48,457 bases of DNA from Thiobacillus sp. (GCA_024709165.1 JANJXF010000091.1:1-48457), one strand, 5' to 3'; positions 34,187 through 44,755 are shown, counted from the stretch's first letter. The notes: generated by a model from the sequence alone, not told the origin. A program made the numbers and translations.

Positions 34187-34624
34187 ATGACCATCACGAC
34201 GACCAACAGCAACACCACCGGCCACCTGCCCATCGAGCGGCTCTCCCACTTCGATCCGGAAGTCCACCAGCGCGTGCAGCAGTGGCTTGCCAGCGGGCAG
34301 CTGCTGGCCTGGATTCCCATCCTCTCCCACGAGAACTTCCCGGACGTGCCGCCGCAAATCTTGCAGTTCGCCGATCGCTATCAGGAGGCGATGCGCTGGC
34401 CCATCCACTGCCCGGAGGACCTACTGGCCTTACCCGATGGCATCACCGGCTGGTTGCTGCCTGCCGACGCCGACGACACCGACGTGGCCTGCGGCGTCTG
34501 GAACGGCGAGGTCTACATCCTCGGCGTCAAGGACAAGCGCACCGGCAGAAAGCAGACCCTGCTGGGCGAGCGCTTCGATATTGCGACTGGGCAGGTCGAT
34601 GACCCCGAACAGAGCGCGGTTTGA
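34187..34624 (+). CDS. Hypothetical element protein
   Basis: This 145-aa acidic protein has the visible segments FDPEVHQRVQQWLASGQLLA, PEDLLALPDGITGWLLPADA and a closing GRKQTLLGERFDIATG. No family is recognised. AAGGAGATGA precedes ATG 34187, one of the strongest ribosome-binding sites in the element. It belongs to the plus-strand string leading to the recombinase. Confidence 0.6.
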   Translation: MTITTTNSNTTGHLPIERLSHFDPEVHQRVQQWLASGQLLAWIPILSHENFPDVPPQILQFADRYQEAMRWPIHCPEDLLALPDGITGWLLPADADDTDVACGVWNGEVYILGVKDKRTGRKQTLLGERFDIATGQVDDPEQSAV

Positions 34625-34682
34625 CTTGGCTTCTGCCCGGGAAGAAGCGTTCATACAAACCCCTTATGACATGGAGTTTGCG

Positions 34683-35138
34683 ATGACCCGATCAACATCT
34701 GTGGCCGCCCAGTTGGCGGCCCTGCCCACGATGCCGATGAAAGAATTGTGGGCGCTGTGGGACGTACATTTCCCCCGCCGGCCCGGTACCTGGAACCGCG
34801 ATTACGTGGCTTCCCGCGTCGCCTACAAGATCCAGGAGACTGCCCACGGCGGTGTCGATCCCGACATCCGGCGGCGACTGGTGAGCCTCGGCGAATCCCA
34901 ATCGGCGTTCGGCAAGCGACGGCCGGAAGTGCATCTGATGCCGGGCACGGTGCTGCTGCGCGAGTACGAATCCAACGAGTACCGCGTCACGGTCACGCCG
35001 GAGGGCTTCTACGATCTGAATGGCAAGGTGTTCAAAAGCCTGTCGGCGGTGGCGCGGCACATCACCGGCGTCAATTGGTCGGGGCCAAGGTTCTTCGGCG
35101 TCGAACCGAGCGCCGGGAAAAAGGGAGGCAAGAAATGA
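34683..35138 (+). CDS. DUF2924 protein, recombinase partner
   Basis: This 151-aa protein is of the DUF2924 family. The visible core is AALPTMPMKELWALWDVHF, then VASRVAYKIQE and the C-terminal YRVTVTPEGFYDLNGKVFKS with LSAVARHITGVNWSGPRFFG. Genes of this family stand next to serine recombinases in many proteobacterial elements and may assist excision or direct the recombinase. ATG 34683 with GGAG six bases upstream is chosen over ATG 34671. Its stop overlaps the recombinase start (ATGA). Confidence 0.9.
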   Translation: MTRSTSVAAQLAALPTMPMKELWALWDVHFPRRPGTWNRDYVASRVAYKIQETAHGGVDPDIRRRLVSLGESQSAFGKRRPEVHLMPGTVLLREYESNEYRVTVTPEGFYDLNGKVFKSLSAVARHITGVNWSGPRFFGVEPSAGKKGGKK

Positions 35139-36508
35139 AGGCGCCGATGGTTCGCAAACGCTGCGCGGTGTATTGCCGCGTCTCCACCGACGAGCGGCTT
35201 GACCAGTCGTTCAACTCCATCGATGCCCAGCGCGAGGCGGGGCAGGCTTTTATCGCCAGCCAGCGAACGGAAGGATGGATTCCGGTGGTCGATGATTACG
35301 ACGATGGCGGTTTCTCCGGTGGCAATATGGATCGGCCTGCTCTCAAGCGGTTGCTCGCCGACATCGATGCTGGGAAGGTCGATATTGTGGTCGTGTACAA
35401 GATTGACCGCCTGACCCGCAACCTGGCGGACTTCGCCAAGATGGTCGATGTGTTTGATCAACGCGGTGTCAGCTTCAGTGCCGTCACGCAGCAGATCAAC
35501 TCGGCCACCTCGATGGGCCGATTGATGCTGAACATCCTGCTGTCGTTTGCCCAGTTCGAGCGTGAGGTCACTGGCGAACGGATCAGGGACAAGATCGCAG
35601 CATCCAAGGCCAAGGGAATGTGGATGGGCGGCACACCGCCGCTGGGCTACGACGTCAGCCATCGGCAGTTGGTCATCAATGATGCCGAGGCCAAGATCGT
35701 GCGCGGCATCTGGCAGCGGTTTGTGGAACTGCGGTCGACCACGGAACTGGCTAGAGAACTGAATCAGCGTGGCGTGACGACCAAGGCATGGACAACGCAG
35801 GATGGCACCTTCCGTCCTGGCCGTCCGATCACCAAGCAGAACCTCTACAAGATGCTGCGCAATCCCCTTTACATCGGCGTGATCCGACACAAGGGCAAAG
35901 ACCACCCTGGCGAGCATGCGCCAATTCTGGATCAGGCGTTGTGGGATCAGGCGCAAGCCATTCTGGCCGACGATGCGCACTTGCGCGCATCGCAGACCAT
36001 GACTCGCCACGACCATGAGCCCATCCTGCGCGGCCTGCTCTTTGCCCCCGACGGCGACCGGATGCTGCCGACGGCCACCAAGAAGAAGTCGGGCAAGCGC
36101 TATCGCTACTACCTGCCGTACTCGGACAAGAAGTTCGGACGTGGTACCCACCCCTTCGGCATCGTGCCTGCCGAGCAGATCGAGGCGCTGGTGCTGGAGC
36201 AGGTCAAGTTAGCCTTGCAGGCGCCGGAGATGATTCAGGCGGTGTGGGATGAGGTCCAGAAACTGGACGCCACGGTGCCGGAGCCCGCTGTAGTGCTGGC
36301 GATGCGCAATCTGTCGGTGGTGTGGAACGAGATGTTCCCGGAGGAGCGGTGTCGGCTGGTGAAATTGTTGATTGCCCGGGTGCAACTCAAGGACGAGGGC
36401 ATCGATATCGAATGGCAACCGACCGGGTGGTCGGCGTTGATGGCGGAACTGGCACCGAACAGCATTGGGGCGGAACTGAGGGAACTTGAGATGGAGGAAA
36501 TGGCATGA
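35135..36508 (+). CDS. Large serine recombinase (integrase)
   Basis: This is a 457-aa site-specific recombinase. The resolvase catalytic domain starts CAVYCRVSTDE with Ser17 as nucleophile, and IDRLTRNLADF and FAQFEREVTGERIRDKI carry the other active-site residues. The recombinase domain begins ~170 (GGTPPLGYD) and includes NLYKMLRNPLYIGVIRHKG. The zinc-ribbon position lacks the usual cysteines (LRGLLFAPDGDRMLPT), a variant seen in this proteobacterial branch. It should join attP to the tRNA-Ala terminator site. Its stop overlaps the HTH gene start by 4 bp, so DUF2924, recombinase and HTH protein form a coupled triad. Confidence 0.95.
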   Translation: MKAPMVRKRCAVYCRVSTDERLDQSFNSIDAQREAGQAFIASQRTEGWIPVVDDYDDGGFSGGNMDRPALKRLLADIDAGKVDIVVVYKIDRLTRNLADFAKMVDVFDQRGVSFSAVTQQINSATSMGRLMLNILLSFAQFEREVTGERIRDKIAASKAKGMWMGGTPPLGYDVSHRQLVINDAEAKIVRGIWQRFVELRSTTELARELNQRGVTTKAWTTQDGTFRPGRPITKQNLYKMLRNPLYIGVIRHKGKDHPGEHAPILDQALWDQAQAILADDAHLRASQTMTRHDHEPILRGLLFAPDGDRMLPTATKKKSGKRYRYYLPYSDKKFGRGTHPFGIVPAEQIEALVLEQVKLALQAPEMIQAVWDEVQKLDATVPEPAVVLAMRNLSVVWNEMFPEERCRLVKLLIARVQLKDEGIDIEWQPTGWSALMAELAPNSIGAELRELEMEEMA

Positions 36509-36966
36509 GAGGACTGGAGCAAATCGGTCGGGCGCAATCGAGCACGGCCAAACTCGACAAGGGCATCAAGCTGACGACGTTCATCCCGGTGCGCTTCGTT
36601 CGGCACAAGGCGCGGAAGGTGGTGGTCGAGCCGACAACGCCGGGACGGATGGCATCGCCGCTGAATCCCGGTCGTCCGACATCAGTGGATGAGAATCTGA
36701 TGAGCGCCTTGGCCCGAGCCTTCTTCTGGCAGGAGATGCTCGATACCTGCCGGGTGAAGAACATGACTGAACTGGCCAAGGCCGAAAAGGTCGGACTGGC
36801 GAGGATGCAGAAGATGCTCAAGTTGGCGCGGCTGGCTCCGGACATCGTCGATGACATTGCGCGGGGTCGGCAGCCGGTCGGGCTGTCGCTGTTGTTCTTC
36901 GTGGAGAACCCGTTGCCGGATGACTGGAACGAGCAAAGGGATGTGATTGGTGGTCTGGCAAAGTGA
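36505..36966 (+). CDS. Recombinase-associated HTH protein
   Basis: This is a 153-aa protein. The first ~65 residues are basic and variable, and the last ~85 form a ParB/KorB-like helix-turn-helix module (NMTELAKAEKVGLARMQKML, then IARGRQPVGLSLLFFVENPL and DDWNEQ). Proteins of this layout lie immediately after serine recombinases in proteobacterial elements, and a role in excision control is plausible but unproven. Its C-terminal module is what remains of the equivalent gene in element 1. Confidence 0.8.
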   Translation: MRGLEQIGRAQSSTAKLDKGIKLTTFIPVRFVRHKARKVVVEPTTPGRMASPLNPGRPTSVDENLMSALARAFFWQEMLDTCRVKNMTELAKAEKVGLARMQKMLKLARLAPDIVDDIARGRQPVGLSLLFFVENPLPDDWNEQRDVIGGLAK

Positions 36967-37002
36967 TGGCCTACAATCGGCCAATCACCCTTGGAGATCG
37001 CC

Positions 37003-37215
37003 GTGGAGCCCGTACTCGATTCGACACTGACCTGCCCGGTGTGCGGGCACATCAAGACTGAGCGGATGCCCACGGATGCGTGCCAGTGGTTCTACGAGTG
37101 CGAGGGCTGCCACACGGTACTCAAACCCAAGCCGGGTGATTGCTGCGTGTTCTGTTCTTACGGGACGGTGCCGTGTCCGCCGATCCAGGTTTCCGGCAAC
37201 TCGTGCTGCGGGTAG
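37003..37215 (+). CDS. GDCCVxC domain protein
   Basis: This 70-aa cysteine-rich protein has a TCPVCGH knuckle, CEGCH, and the diagnostic PGDCCVFCSYGTVPCPPIQ block, ending in a CC pair. The NCBI family is GDCCVxC domain-containing (seleno)protein, some members having selenocysteine; here all positions are Cys. Such genes are found on mobile elements near metal-related functions, role unknown. The start is GTG 37003 with GGAG six bases upstream. It is the last gene before the right end and is absent from element 1. Confidence 0.85.
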   Translation: MEPVLDSTLTCPVCGHIKTERMPTDACQWFYECEGCHTVLKPKPGDCCVFCSYGTVPCPPIQVSGNSCCG

Positions 37216-37226
37216 CGTCCTGAGGG

Positions 37227-37438
37227 TATGTTCGTATCCCGTTTGGTAGGCGCGATGGGGTGCAAACCACCGCCCGGAAACCCGCATGGTTACAGGGTGT
37301 CGTGCCTCGACCGGGCTAGACAAAAACAGAGAAAAGAGACGAATTCCGATGGCCAGATGGGCGAAATCAGGGCCTTCCGGTGATCATCGAAATTCGCACC
37401 ACCCGCGAAACCCCGCCACTGCTGGCCCTTCGCGGGCA
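37227..37438. other. Right-end block of element 2
   Basis: This is the counterpart of 17318-17530, with the GGGTGCAAACC motif at 37257 and CTAGACAAAAACAG near 37314. No gene is seen up to the tRNA. It is the element-side arm of attR. Confidence 0.65.
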
Positions 37439-37468
37439 TGAAAAAGCCCGGAGCATGTCCGGGCTTTA
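37439..37468. repeat. Right att repeat (attR)
   Basis: The block is identical over 30 bp to 4257-4286 and coincides with the terminator hairpin of tRNA-Ala, 6 bp beyond its CCA end. Confidence 0.85.
37441..37467 (-). terminator. tRNA-Ala rho-independent terminator
   Basis: Read on the minus strand, AAAGCCCGGA and TCCGGGCTTT pair and are followed by a T run. It ends the tRNA transcript and is itself the integration site. Confidence 0.85.
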
Positions 37469-37474
37469 AGGTAC

Positions 37475-37550
<76 letters not shown>

Positions 37551-37564
37551 AAATGTGAGGGCGG

Positions 37565-37570
37565 ATTATA
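37565..37570 (-). promoter_or_regulatory. -10 box of tRNA-Ala
   Basis: A perfect TATAAT on the minus strand ends 15 bp before the tRNA. The expected -35 position has only TTCCCG. Confidence 0.5.
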
Positions 37571-37573
37571 ACG

Positions 37574-37966
37574 TCAGCGGTGCAAAGCGGGAAGCGCGGC
37601 GAGGCGGGCGGGCAAATTGGGGGAAAATCGGGCGGCGAGCCAGCCGAGCAGGACGCCGGCGCTGTTGGCCAGGGCGTCGAGCGCATCGGGCTCGCGATTG
37701 GGACTGAGGCCCTGCAGGCCTTCGACGGCGATGCCGAACAGCGCCACCGCGACGGCGAGCCGCCAGCGCCGCTCGGTCACGAGCTGCGCCCACCAGAACA
37801 TCAGCAGCGCATAGCCGGCGAGGTGAGCGAGCTTGTCGGCTTGGCTGATGCCTTCGTCCAGCGGCGGTGGACCGAGGGAGAAAACAAGCGTGAGGGCGAC
37901 GCCGAGCCAGCCCCCCACGCGCCAGAGGCGCACGCAATCGAGCCGGCGCCACAGCCGTTTGGTCAT
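37574..37966 (-). CDS. VanZ-like membrane protein
   Basis: This 130-aa protein has about four hydrophobic segments. The VanZ-like core [20 protein letters not shown] has the family's D-K-x-x-H, followed by a helix ending [20 protein letters not shown] that carries the E...R...D motif. The function is unknown outside teicoplanin resistance. Its start overlaps the lgt stop by 4 bp, so it is coupled to lgt. The stop lies 4 bp before the -10 box of tRNA-Ala. Confidence 0.85.
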   Translation of the reverse strand: MTKRLWRRLDCVRLWRVGGWLGVALTLVFSLGPPPLDEGISQADKLAHLAGYALLMFWWAQLVTERRWRLAVAVALFGIAVEGLQGLSPNREPDALDALANSAGVLLGWLAARFSPNLPARLAALPALHR

Positions 37967-38745
37967 GTGTGGCGCTGCGCCCAGCGCAGCATGACGATGC
38001 CGGCGGCGATCATCGGCAGCGAGAGCCATTGACCCATCGAAAGTCCAAGTCCCAGAAGACCAAGGAAGGCGTCAGGCTCGCGTGCGAATTCGGCGAGGAA
38101 ACGCAAGGTGCCGTAGCCGATGAGGAAGACGCCGGACACGGCGCCCACGGGGCGCGGCTTGTTCGAGTATATCCACAGGATGACGAACAGCAGCAGGCCC
38201 TCGCCGGCGAACTGGTATAGCTGGGAAGGGTGGCGCGCAATGCCGTCGCCCGCCTGCGGGAAGAGCATGGCCCACGGCAGATCGGTGGCGCGTCCCCACA
38301 GCTCGCCGTTGATGAAGTTGCCGAGCCTGCCGGCAGCGAGCCCCAGCGGTACCAGCGGAGCGATGAAGTCGGTGACGGCGAGCCAGCGCAGGCGATGCCG
38401 CTGCGCGAACAGCGCCATCGCGATGATGACGCCGAGGAAGCCGCCGTGAAAGCTCATGCCGCCTTCCCACACCTTGAACACGTCGAGTGGATGCGCGAGG
38501 TATTCGGTGGGCTTGTAGAAGAGGATGTAGCCGAGCCGGCCGCCGAGGATGACGCCGAGCACGCCATAGAACAGCACGTCGTCGAGCATCTTCGCGTTCC
38601 AGCCGGTCCACGGCCGGTGCGCGATGCACCAGCGCCCGAGCAGGATCACCTGGACGAAGGCGACCAGGTACATGAGTCCGTACCAGTGAACGGCGACGGG
38701 GCCAAGCTGCAGGGCAACGGGATCGAATTGCGGATGAACGAGCAT
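37963..38745 (-). CDS. lgt: Prolipoprotein diacylglyceryl transferase
   Basis: This is a 260-aa inner-membrane enzyme. It moves a diacylglyceryl group from phosphatidylglycerol to the lipobox Cys of prolipoproteins. The signature [16 protein letters not shown] is present near residue 135, as are [11 protein letters not shown] at the first helix and the conserved [10 protein letters not shown] segment. It has about seven transmembrane helices and normal length. It is divergent from ilvD, with an 18-bp inverted repeat in between. Confidence 0.96.
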   Translation of the reverse strand: MLVHPQFDPVALQLGPVAVHWYGLMYLVAFVQVILLGRWCIAHRPWTGWNAKMLDDVLFYGVLGVILGGRLGYILFYKPTEYLAHPLDVFKVWEGGMSFHGGFLGVIIAMALFAQRHRLRWLAVTDFIAPLVPLGLAAGRLGNFINGELWGRATDLPWAMLFPQAGDGIARHPSQLYQFAGEGLLLFVILWIYSNKPRPVGAVSGVFLIGYGTLRFLAEFAREPDAFLGLLGLGLSMGQWLSLPMIAAGIVMLRWAQRHT

Positions 38746-38793
38746 GAGGGGTCAAGGGTCAGGGATGGAAAAGCACGGGTAAAATGGCCGGCG

Positions 38794-38886
38794 TATTATC
38801 GAGCCGAAACGCAGAAATCTTGTTGACGGAAGGGCGTTTGCGTCATCAGTGTCTCGCAAGCCCCGTGACGTTTCGGCTCGATAATA
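38794..38886. repeat. 18-bp perfect inverted repeat spanning 93 bp
   Basis: TATTATCGAGCCGAAACG (38794-38811) and its exact complement (38869-38886) enclose 57 bp. It sits between the divergent lgt and ilvD genes, ending 79 bp before ilvD. It could be a small non-autonomous mobile repeat or a structured leader. No gene fits inside. Confidence 0.8.
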
Positions 38887-38965
38887 ATCAAGCTTGGCTT
38901 TGTGTCGACGAGAAAAGCCAGGTCTTTGGATTTTCCCATCAATACAGATTACCCGAGTGACCATC

Positions 38966-41743
38966 ATGCCCACCTACCGTTCCCGCACCACCACCCACGG
39001 ACGCAACATGGCCGGTGCACGCGCCCTGTGGCGCGCCACTGGCATGAAGGACGAGGATTTTTCTAAGCCGATCATCGCCATCGCCAACTCGTTCACCCAG
39101 TTCGTGCCGGGCCACGTGCACCTGAAGGACATGGGGCAGCTGGTGGCGCGCGAGATCGAGGCGGCGGGCGGGGTGGCGAAGGAATTCAACACCATCGCGG
39201 TCGACGATGGCATCGCGATGGGCCACGGGGGCATGCTGTATTCGCTGCCGAGCCGCGATCTGATCGCCGATTCGGTCGAATACATGGTCAACGCCCACTG
39301 CGCCGATGCGCTGGTGTGCATTTCCAACTGCGACAAGATCACCCCCGGCATGCTCAACGCCGCGCTGCGCCTCAACATCCCGACGGTGTTCGTGTCCGGT
39401 GGACCGATGGAAGCCGGCAAGGTGGTGTGGGAGAAGCAGACCATCAAACTCGACCTGGTCGACGCCATGGTATCGGCGGCCGACGCCGCGTACAGCGACG
39501 AGAAGGTGAACGAGCTCGAACGCTCCGCCTGCCCGACCTGCGGCTCGTGCTCGGGCATGTTCACCGCCAACTCGATGAATTGCCTGACCGAGGCGCTCGG
39601 GCTGTCGCTGCCGGGCAACGGCTCGCTCCTGGCGACCCACGCCGACCGCCGCAACCTGTTCCTCGCGGCGGCACGTCTCATCGTCCGCAACACACGGCGC
39701 TACTACGAAGAAGGGGATACGCGCGTACTGCCGCGGGCAGTCGCCAGTTTCGACGCTTTCGAGAACGCCATCGCGCTCGACATCGCGATGGGCGGCTCGA
39801 CCAACACCGTGCTCCATCTGCTCGCCGCCGCGCACGAGGCCCACGTCGACTTCACGATGGCAGACATCGATCGCATGAGCCGGCGCGTGCCGCACCTGAG
39901 CAAGGTGGCTCCGTCGATCCAGACCTACCACATGGAAGACGTGCACCGTGCCGGCGGCGTGATGGCGATCCTCGGTGAACTCGAGCGCGGCGGCCTCATC
40001 CATCGCGATGTGCCGACCGTGCTGATGAAGACGCTTGGCGAGCAGATCGACGTCTATGACATCCGCCGCAGCAAGGCCTCCGACGTCAAGGAATACTACC
40101 GCGCCGCGCCCGGCGGCGTGCCGACGCAGACCGCGTTCTCGCAGGACCGCCGCTTCGCGAAGCTGGATGACGATCGCACCCATGGCTGCATCCGCGACAT
40201 CGCCCACGCCTACTCACAGGAAGGCGGACTTGCGGTGCTGTACGGCAATCTCGCGGAAGACGGCTGCATCGTCAAGACCGCCGGCGTCGACGAGAGCATC
40301 TGGAAATTCTCCGGTCCGGCACGCGTGTTCGAGTCGCAGGACGCCGCGGTCGAGGCCATCCTCGGCGACCATATCAAGCCCGGTGACGTCGTCGTGATCC
40401 GCTACGAAGGTCCGCGCGGCGGCCCCGGCATGCAGGAAATGCTCTATCCGACCAGCTATCTGAAGTCGAAGGGACTGGGCGCGGCCTGCGCGCTCATCAC
40501 CGACGGCCGCTTCTCCGGCGGCACCTCGGGCCTGTCGATCGGTCACGCCTCGCCGGAAGCGGCCGAAGGCGGCACCATCGGCCTGGTCGAGGACGGCGAC
40601 ATCATCGACATCGACATTCCCGCGCGCCGCATCAACGTGCGCCTCGACGACGCCACGCTGGCGCGCCGTCGCGCCGCGATGGACGCCCGCGGCGCGCAGG
40701 CGTGGAAGCCGGCGAACCGCGTACGCGAGGTGTCGGCCGCGCTGCGCGCCTATGCCGCGATGACGACTTCGGCCGCCTTCGGCGCGGTGCGCGACGTCAG
40801 CCAGGTCGAGCATCCGACCGAGGCACAGGCACACGCCGATCCGCTGGCACGCTTCGCCATCCCCGGCCAGCTCTGCTTCAGGCAGGGCGCGGGCGGACTC
40901 ATCTACGTCGACATCGACAACCACGGCGGCCGCGCAACGCTCTGCCTGCAGGGTGCGCACGTCGTGAGCTTCCGTCCCAAATCGCAGCGGGACCCGGTGG
41001 TGTGGGTGTCCGATGCGGCGAAATTCGCGCCCGGCAAGTCGATCCGCGGCGGCGTGCCGGTGTGCTGGCCGTGGTTCGGCGCGCACGACGCGGAATCGGG
41101 CTACCCCGCCCACGGCTTCGCCCGCACCGTCGCCTGGGACGTGATCGGCACGCGCCGCCGCAACGACGCGCGCACCGAAATCACCCTGCAGCTCGCCGAC
41201 AACGAGCAGACCCGCACCCAGTGGCCGCATGCCACGCGGCTGACGCTGACCGTAAGCGTCGGCGAGAAGCTCGAGGTGAGCCTCGCCACGACCAACACGG
41301 GCGATGCGCCGGTGAAGATCGGCGAGGCGCTTCATACCTATTTCCACATCGGCGACATCGGCGCTGTGGCGGTGGCGGGGCTCGAAGGCTGCGACTACCA
41401 CGACAAGGTCGACAATTTCGCGCGCCGGACGCAGGTCGGCAGCATCGGCTTCAGCGGTGAGGTCGATCGCGTCTACGTCAACACCGCGACCGACTGCATC
41501 ATCGTCGACCCCGGTCTCAGTCGTCGCATCCGCATCGCCAAGACCGGCTCGCAGTCCACCGTGGTGTGGACGCCGTGGACCGAGAAGGCGGAAAAGATGG
41601 GTGACATGGGGCGCGGCACGTCGGGCGCCGGCTGGCGCGAGATGGTCTGCGTCGAATCCGGCAACGCGATGGACAATGTCGTCACCGTGGCGCCGGGCGA
41701 GACGCACACGCTGGCCGTGACGTACAGCGTGGAACCTTTGTGA
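38966..41743 (+). CDS. ilvD: Dihydroxy-acid dehydratase fused to hexose-6-phosphate mutarotase
   Basis: This is a 925-aa protein from a single open frame. Residues 1-~615 are a full IlvD (valine/isoleucine synthesis, [Fe-S] enzyme): SNCDKITPG and [18 protein letters not shown] carry the cluster cysteines, [15 protein letters not shown] the C-terminal active-site loop, and the part ends [11 protein letters not shown] as stand-alone IlvD does. After ~9 linker residues, ~625-925 are a complete aldose-1-epimerase-fold mutarotase of the YeaD type ([35 protein letters not shown]). No stop or internal ribosome-binding site is seen at the joint. ATG 38966 fits the family N-terminus [15 protein letters not shown]. 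The fusion is unusual; a missed stop from sequencing error cannot be excluded. Confidence 0.93.
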   Translation: MPTYRSRTTTHGRNMAGARALWRATGMKDEDFSKPIIAIANSFTQFVPGHVHLKDMGQLVAREIEAAGGVAKEFNTIAVDDGIAMGHGGMLYSLPSRDLIADSVEYMVNAHCADALVCISNCDKITPGMLNAALRLNIPTVFVSGGPMEAGKVVWEKQTIKLDLVDAMVSAADAAYSDEKVNELERSACPTCGSCSGMFTANSMNCLTEALGLSLPGNGSLLATHADRRNLFLAAARLIVRNTRRYYEEGDTRVLPRAVASFDAFENAIALDIAMGGSTNTVLHLLAAAHEAHVDFTMADIDRMSRRVPHLSKVAPSIQTYHMEDVHRAGGVMAILGELERGGLIHRDVPTVLMKTLGEQIDVYDIRRSKASDVKEYYRAAPGGVPTQTAFSQDRRFAKLDDDRTHGCIRDIAHAYSQEGGLAVLYGNLAEDGCIVKTAGVDESIWKFSGPARVFESQDAAVEAILGDHIKPGDVVVIRYEGPRGGPGMQEMLYPTSYLKSKGLGAACALITDGRFSGGTSGLSIGHASPEAAEGGTIGLVEDGDIIDIDIPARRINVRLDDATLARRRAAMDARGAQAWKPANRVREVSAALRAYAAMTTSAAFGAVRDVSQVEHPTEAQAHADPLARFAIPGQLCFRQGAGGLIYVDIDNHGGRATLCLQGAHVVSFRPKSQRDPVVWVSDAAKFAPGKSIRGGVPVCWPWFGAHDAESGYPAHGFARTVAWDVIGTRRRNDARTEITLQLADNEQTRTQWPHATRLTLTVSVGEKLEVSLATTNTGDAPVKIGEALHTYFHIGDIGAVAVAGLEGCDYHDKVDNFARRTQVGSIGFSGEVDRVYVNTATDCIIVDPGLSRRIRIAKTGSQSTVVWTPWTEKAEKMGDMGRGTSGAGWREMVCVESGNAMDNVVTVAPGETHTLAVTYSVEPL

Positions 41744-42007
41744 TTGCTTGATCCGCGAAGGGCCGTTGTCCGTGCGCTGCGGACAATCGCGGCGAGGGCG
41801 CCGCTCCCACAAGGCAGCGCCGTCGCAGGAGATCCGCCCTCGACCGGATGGGATGGCGGTTCGCCGCCCGGTTCGCACCGCTTGCGGTGCTCCTGCCAGG
41901 CCGCACGCATGCCAAGGGTCAATTCAGATTGGCGTTTGAAGATTTTCTTCGCGCCCCTTCGCGGATGAATATTTCAGGTCACCCGGCGCAAGCGCCGGGT
42001 TTGGCGG
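41744..42007. other. Intergenic region with REP-like repeats
   Basis: TTGTCCG/CGGACAA (41766-41786) forms a hairpin just after the ilvD fusion. TCGCGGCGAGGGCGCCGCTC (from 41787) has the look of the dispersed GC-rich REP sequences of proteobacteria. GCACCGC/GCGGTGC follows near 41876. No gene is seen. Confidence 0.5.
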
Positions 42008-42586
42008 TCAGTGGGCGGCCGGCTTCATCAGGTTGACCACGTGCGGCTTCACCACGCTGCGGGTCGACGAACAGCTGCCTTCCTCGGTCACGCCGAGCTG
42101 GTGTTCGGCTTCGTTGAGCAGGTTGATGACGTCGACATAGAACTTGTCGTTGGCCATCATGCGCGCGGTGCGCCCGCCTTCGTTGCTCGCGAGCACATCG
42201 GCACCGTTGTTGATCAGCCATTCCACCACCGCGGCGTCGCCGCCACCCGCGGCGAGCATCAGCGGCGTGATGCCGAAGAAGATGCGGACGTCGAGCGCAG
42301 CCCCCGCCCGATGCAGCGCCTCGATCACCTCGACATAACCGCGACCGGCGTCGCCGTTATAGGCGGCTCGGGCGAGGGCCGTCCAGCCCTGGGGGGTGAC
42401 GGCATTGACGTTGGCGCCGGCGGCAATGAGCGCCTCGACAGCCGCGGCGTGGCCCTGCTGCGCCGCGTGCATCAACACCGTTTCGCCTTGCTCGTCGGCG
42501 CCGTGCACATCGGCGCCCGCTTCGACAAGGCCCTTGATCCGCGCCGCATCGCCCGCGCGCGCCGCGGCAAACAGTTCCTGGGACAT
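42008..42586 (-). CDS. Ankyrin repeat protein
   Basis: This 192-aa protein has about five ankyrin units: ELFAAARAGDAARIKGLVEAG, then TVLMHAAQQGHAAAVEALIAAG, TALARAAYNGDAGRGYVEVI, TPLMLAAGGGDAAVVEWLIN and GRTARMMANDKFYVDVINLL. There is no signal peptide, so it is cytoplasmic and likely a protein-interaction adaptor. AGGAG precedes ATG 42586 by 8 nt. It is divergent from the cytochrome gene. GTTGAC-N7-GTCAAC (42627-42645) lies in the shared upstream region. Confidence 0.88.
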   Translation of the reverse strand: MSQELFAAARAGDAARIKGLVEAGADVHGADEQGETVLMHAAQQGHAAAVEALIAAGANVNAVTPQGWTALARAAYNGDAGRGYVEVIEALHRAGAALDVRIFFGITPLMLAAGGGDAAVVEWLINNGADVLASNEGGRTARMMANDKFYVDVINLLNEAEHQLGVTEEGSCSSTRSVVKPHVVNLMKPAAH

Positions 42587-42803
42587 GGATTTCTCCTGCA
42601 TGCTTACAAGCGATCAGGCTACAATTGTTGACGGATTTGGTCAACTATTATTTTGCGGCTTTGCGTGGCCGCAACATACTTCTATCTGCCCTGGTAGCAA
42701 AAACCCACACCGCCGTCTTGCCAGGCGGACGTTTTCCCTTAAGATGGCAAACGCGACAAACCGGGCTTGCGCTCGACCGATTCCCTTAACGGAGACTCCA
42801 GAC

Positions 42804-43115
42804 ATGAAAACCTTGATTGCAATGAGCGCAGGCGCGGCCCTCTTGGCCTTCACCGGCGCCGCTTCGGCCAACCAGGCGCTGGCCCAGAAAAACGCCTGCA
42901 TGGCGTGCCACGCCGTCGACAAGAAAATCGTCGGCCCATCCTACAAGGACGTGGCGAAAAAATACGCCAGCGACAAGGGCGCGCACGACAAGCTGATGGC
43001 CAAGGTCAAGGCCGGCGGCAAGGGCGTGTGGGGCGAGGTGCCGATGCCGCCCAATCCGCAGGTGAAGGACGCCGATCTGTCGAAGATCATCGACTGGGTG
43101 CTCTCGCAGAAGTAA
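42804..43115 (+). CDS. Class I c-type cytochrome (c551 type)
   Basis: This 103-aa periplasmic electron carrier has a signal peptide that should be cut after ASA (residue ~22). Heme is attached at CMACH (32-36), Met81 in VPMPPNPQ is the likely axial ligand, and the closing LSKIIDWVLSQK helix is typical of cytochrome c551/c552. It probably serves a respiratory chain; the partner is not visible here. GGAG stands 10 nt before ATG, and a terminator follows at 43137. Confidence 0.92.
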   Translation: MKTLIAMSAGAALLAFTGAASANQALAQKNACMACHAVDKKIVGPSYKDVAKKYASDKGAHDKLMAKVKAGGKGVWGEVPMPPNPQVKDADLSKIIDWVLSQK

Positions 43116-43136
43116 TCCGCAGCGCGCTCGAATCCG

Positions 43137-43164
43137 GGCCGGCCGTGTGCCGGCCTTTGTTTTT
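43137..43164 (+). terminator. Terminator after the cytochrome gene
   Basis: GGCCGGC and GCCGGCC pair around CGTGT and are followed by TTTGTTTTT. Confidence 0.85.
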
Positions 43165-43240
43165 GGTACGTCCGCCCCCCGTTTCCGCGGCAAGTTTGCT
43201 ATCGTTGCGGCTTACAATAAGCAAGAGGGGAGCCGACACC

Positions 43241-44755
<1,515 letters not shown>

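Larger units (their letters stand above)
17531..37468. mobile_element. Element 2: serine-recombinase integrative island with RM and DarTG cargo
   Basis: The boundaries are the middle hairpin at 17531 and the perfect 30-bp repeat next to tRNA-Ala. The cargo on the minus strand (17702-27897) is a type I RM locus with embedded darTG and a metallopeptidase gene. The backbone on the plus strand (28118-37215) runs from the 66-aa gene to the recombinase and GDCCVxC gene. No relaxase, type IV secretion or virion genes are present. An AlpA-type regulator and a primase/helicase-like ATPase give it the look of a phage-satellite-like or replicating integrative element. Confidence 0.8.

Noticed and set aside
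17531-37468. Prophage or self-transmissible ICE
   Set aside because: No capsid, tail, lysis, relaxase or type IV secretion genes are visible; only regulatory, replication-like, recombination and defence genes.
38794-38965. Attenuator leader for ilvD
   Set aside because: No short leader peptide with runs of Ile, Leu or Val codons and no T-run terminator was seen.
42767-43240. Upstream-extended start for the AGCS symporter
   Set aside because: The extension overlaps the cytochrome gene and its terminator; GTG 43241 has a good ribosome-binding site and starts the hydrophobic N-terminus.
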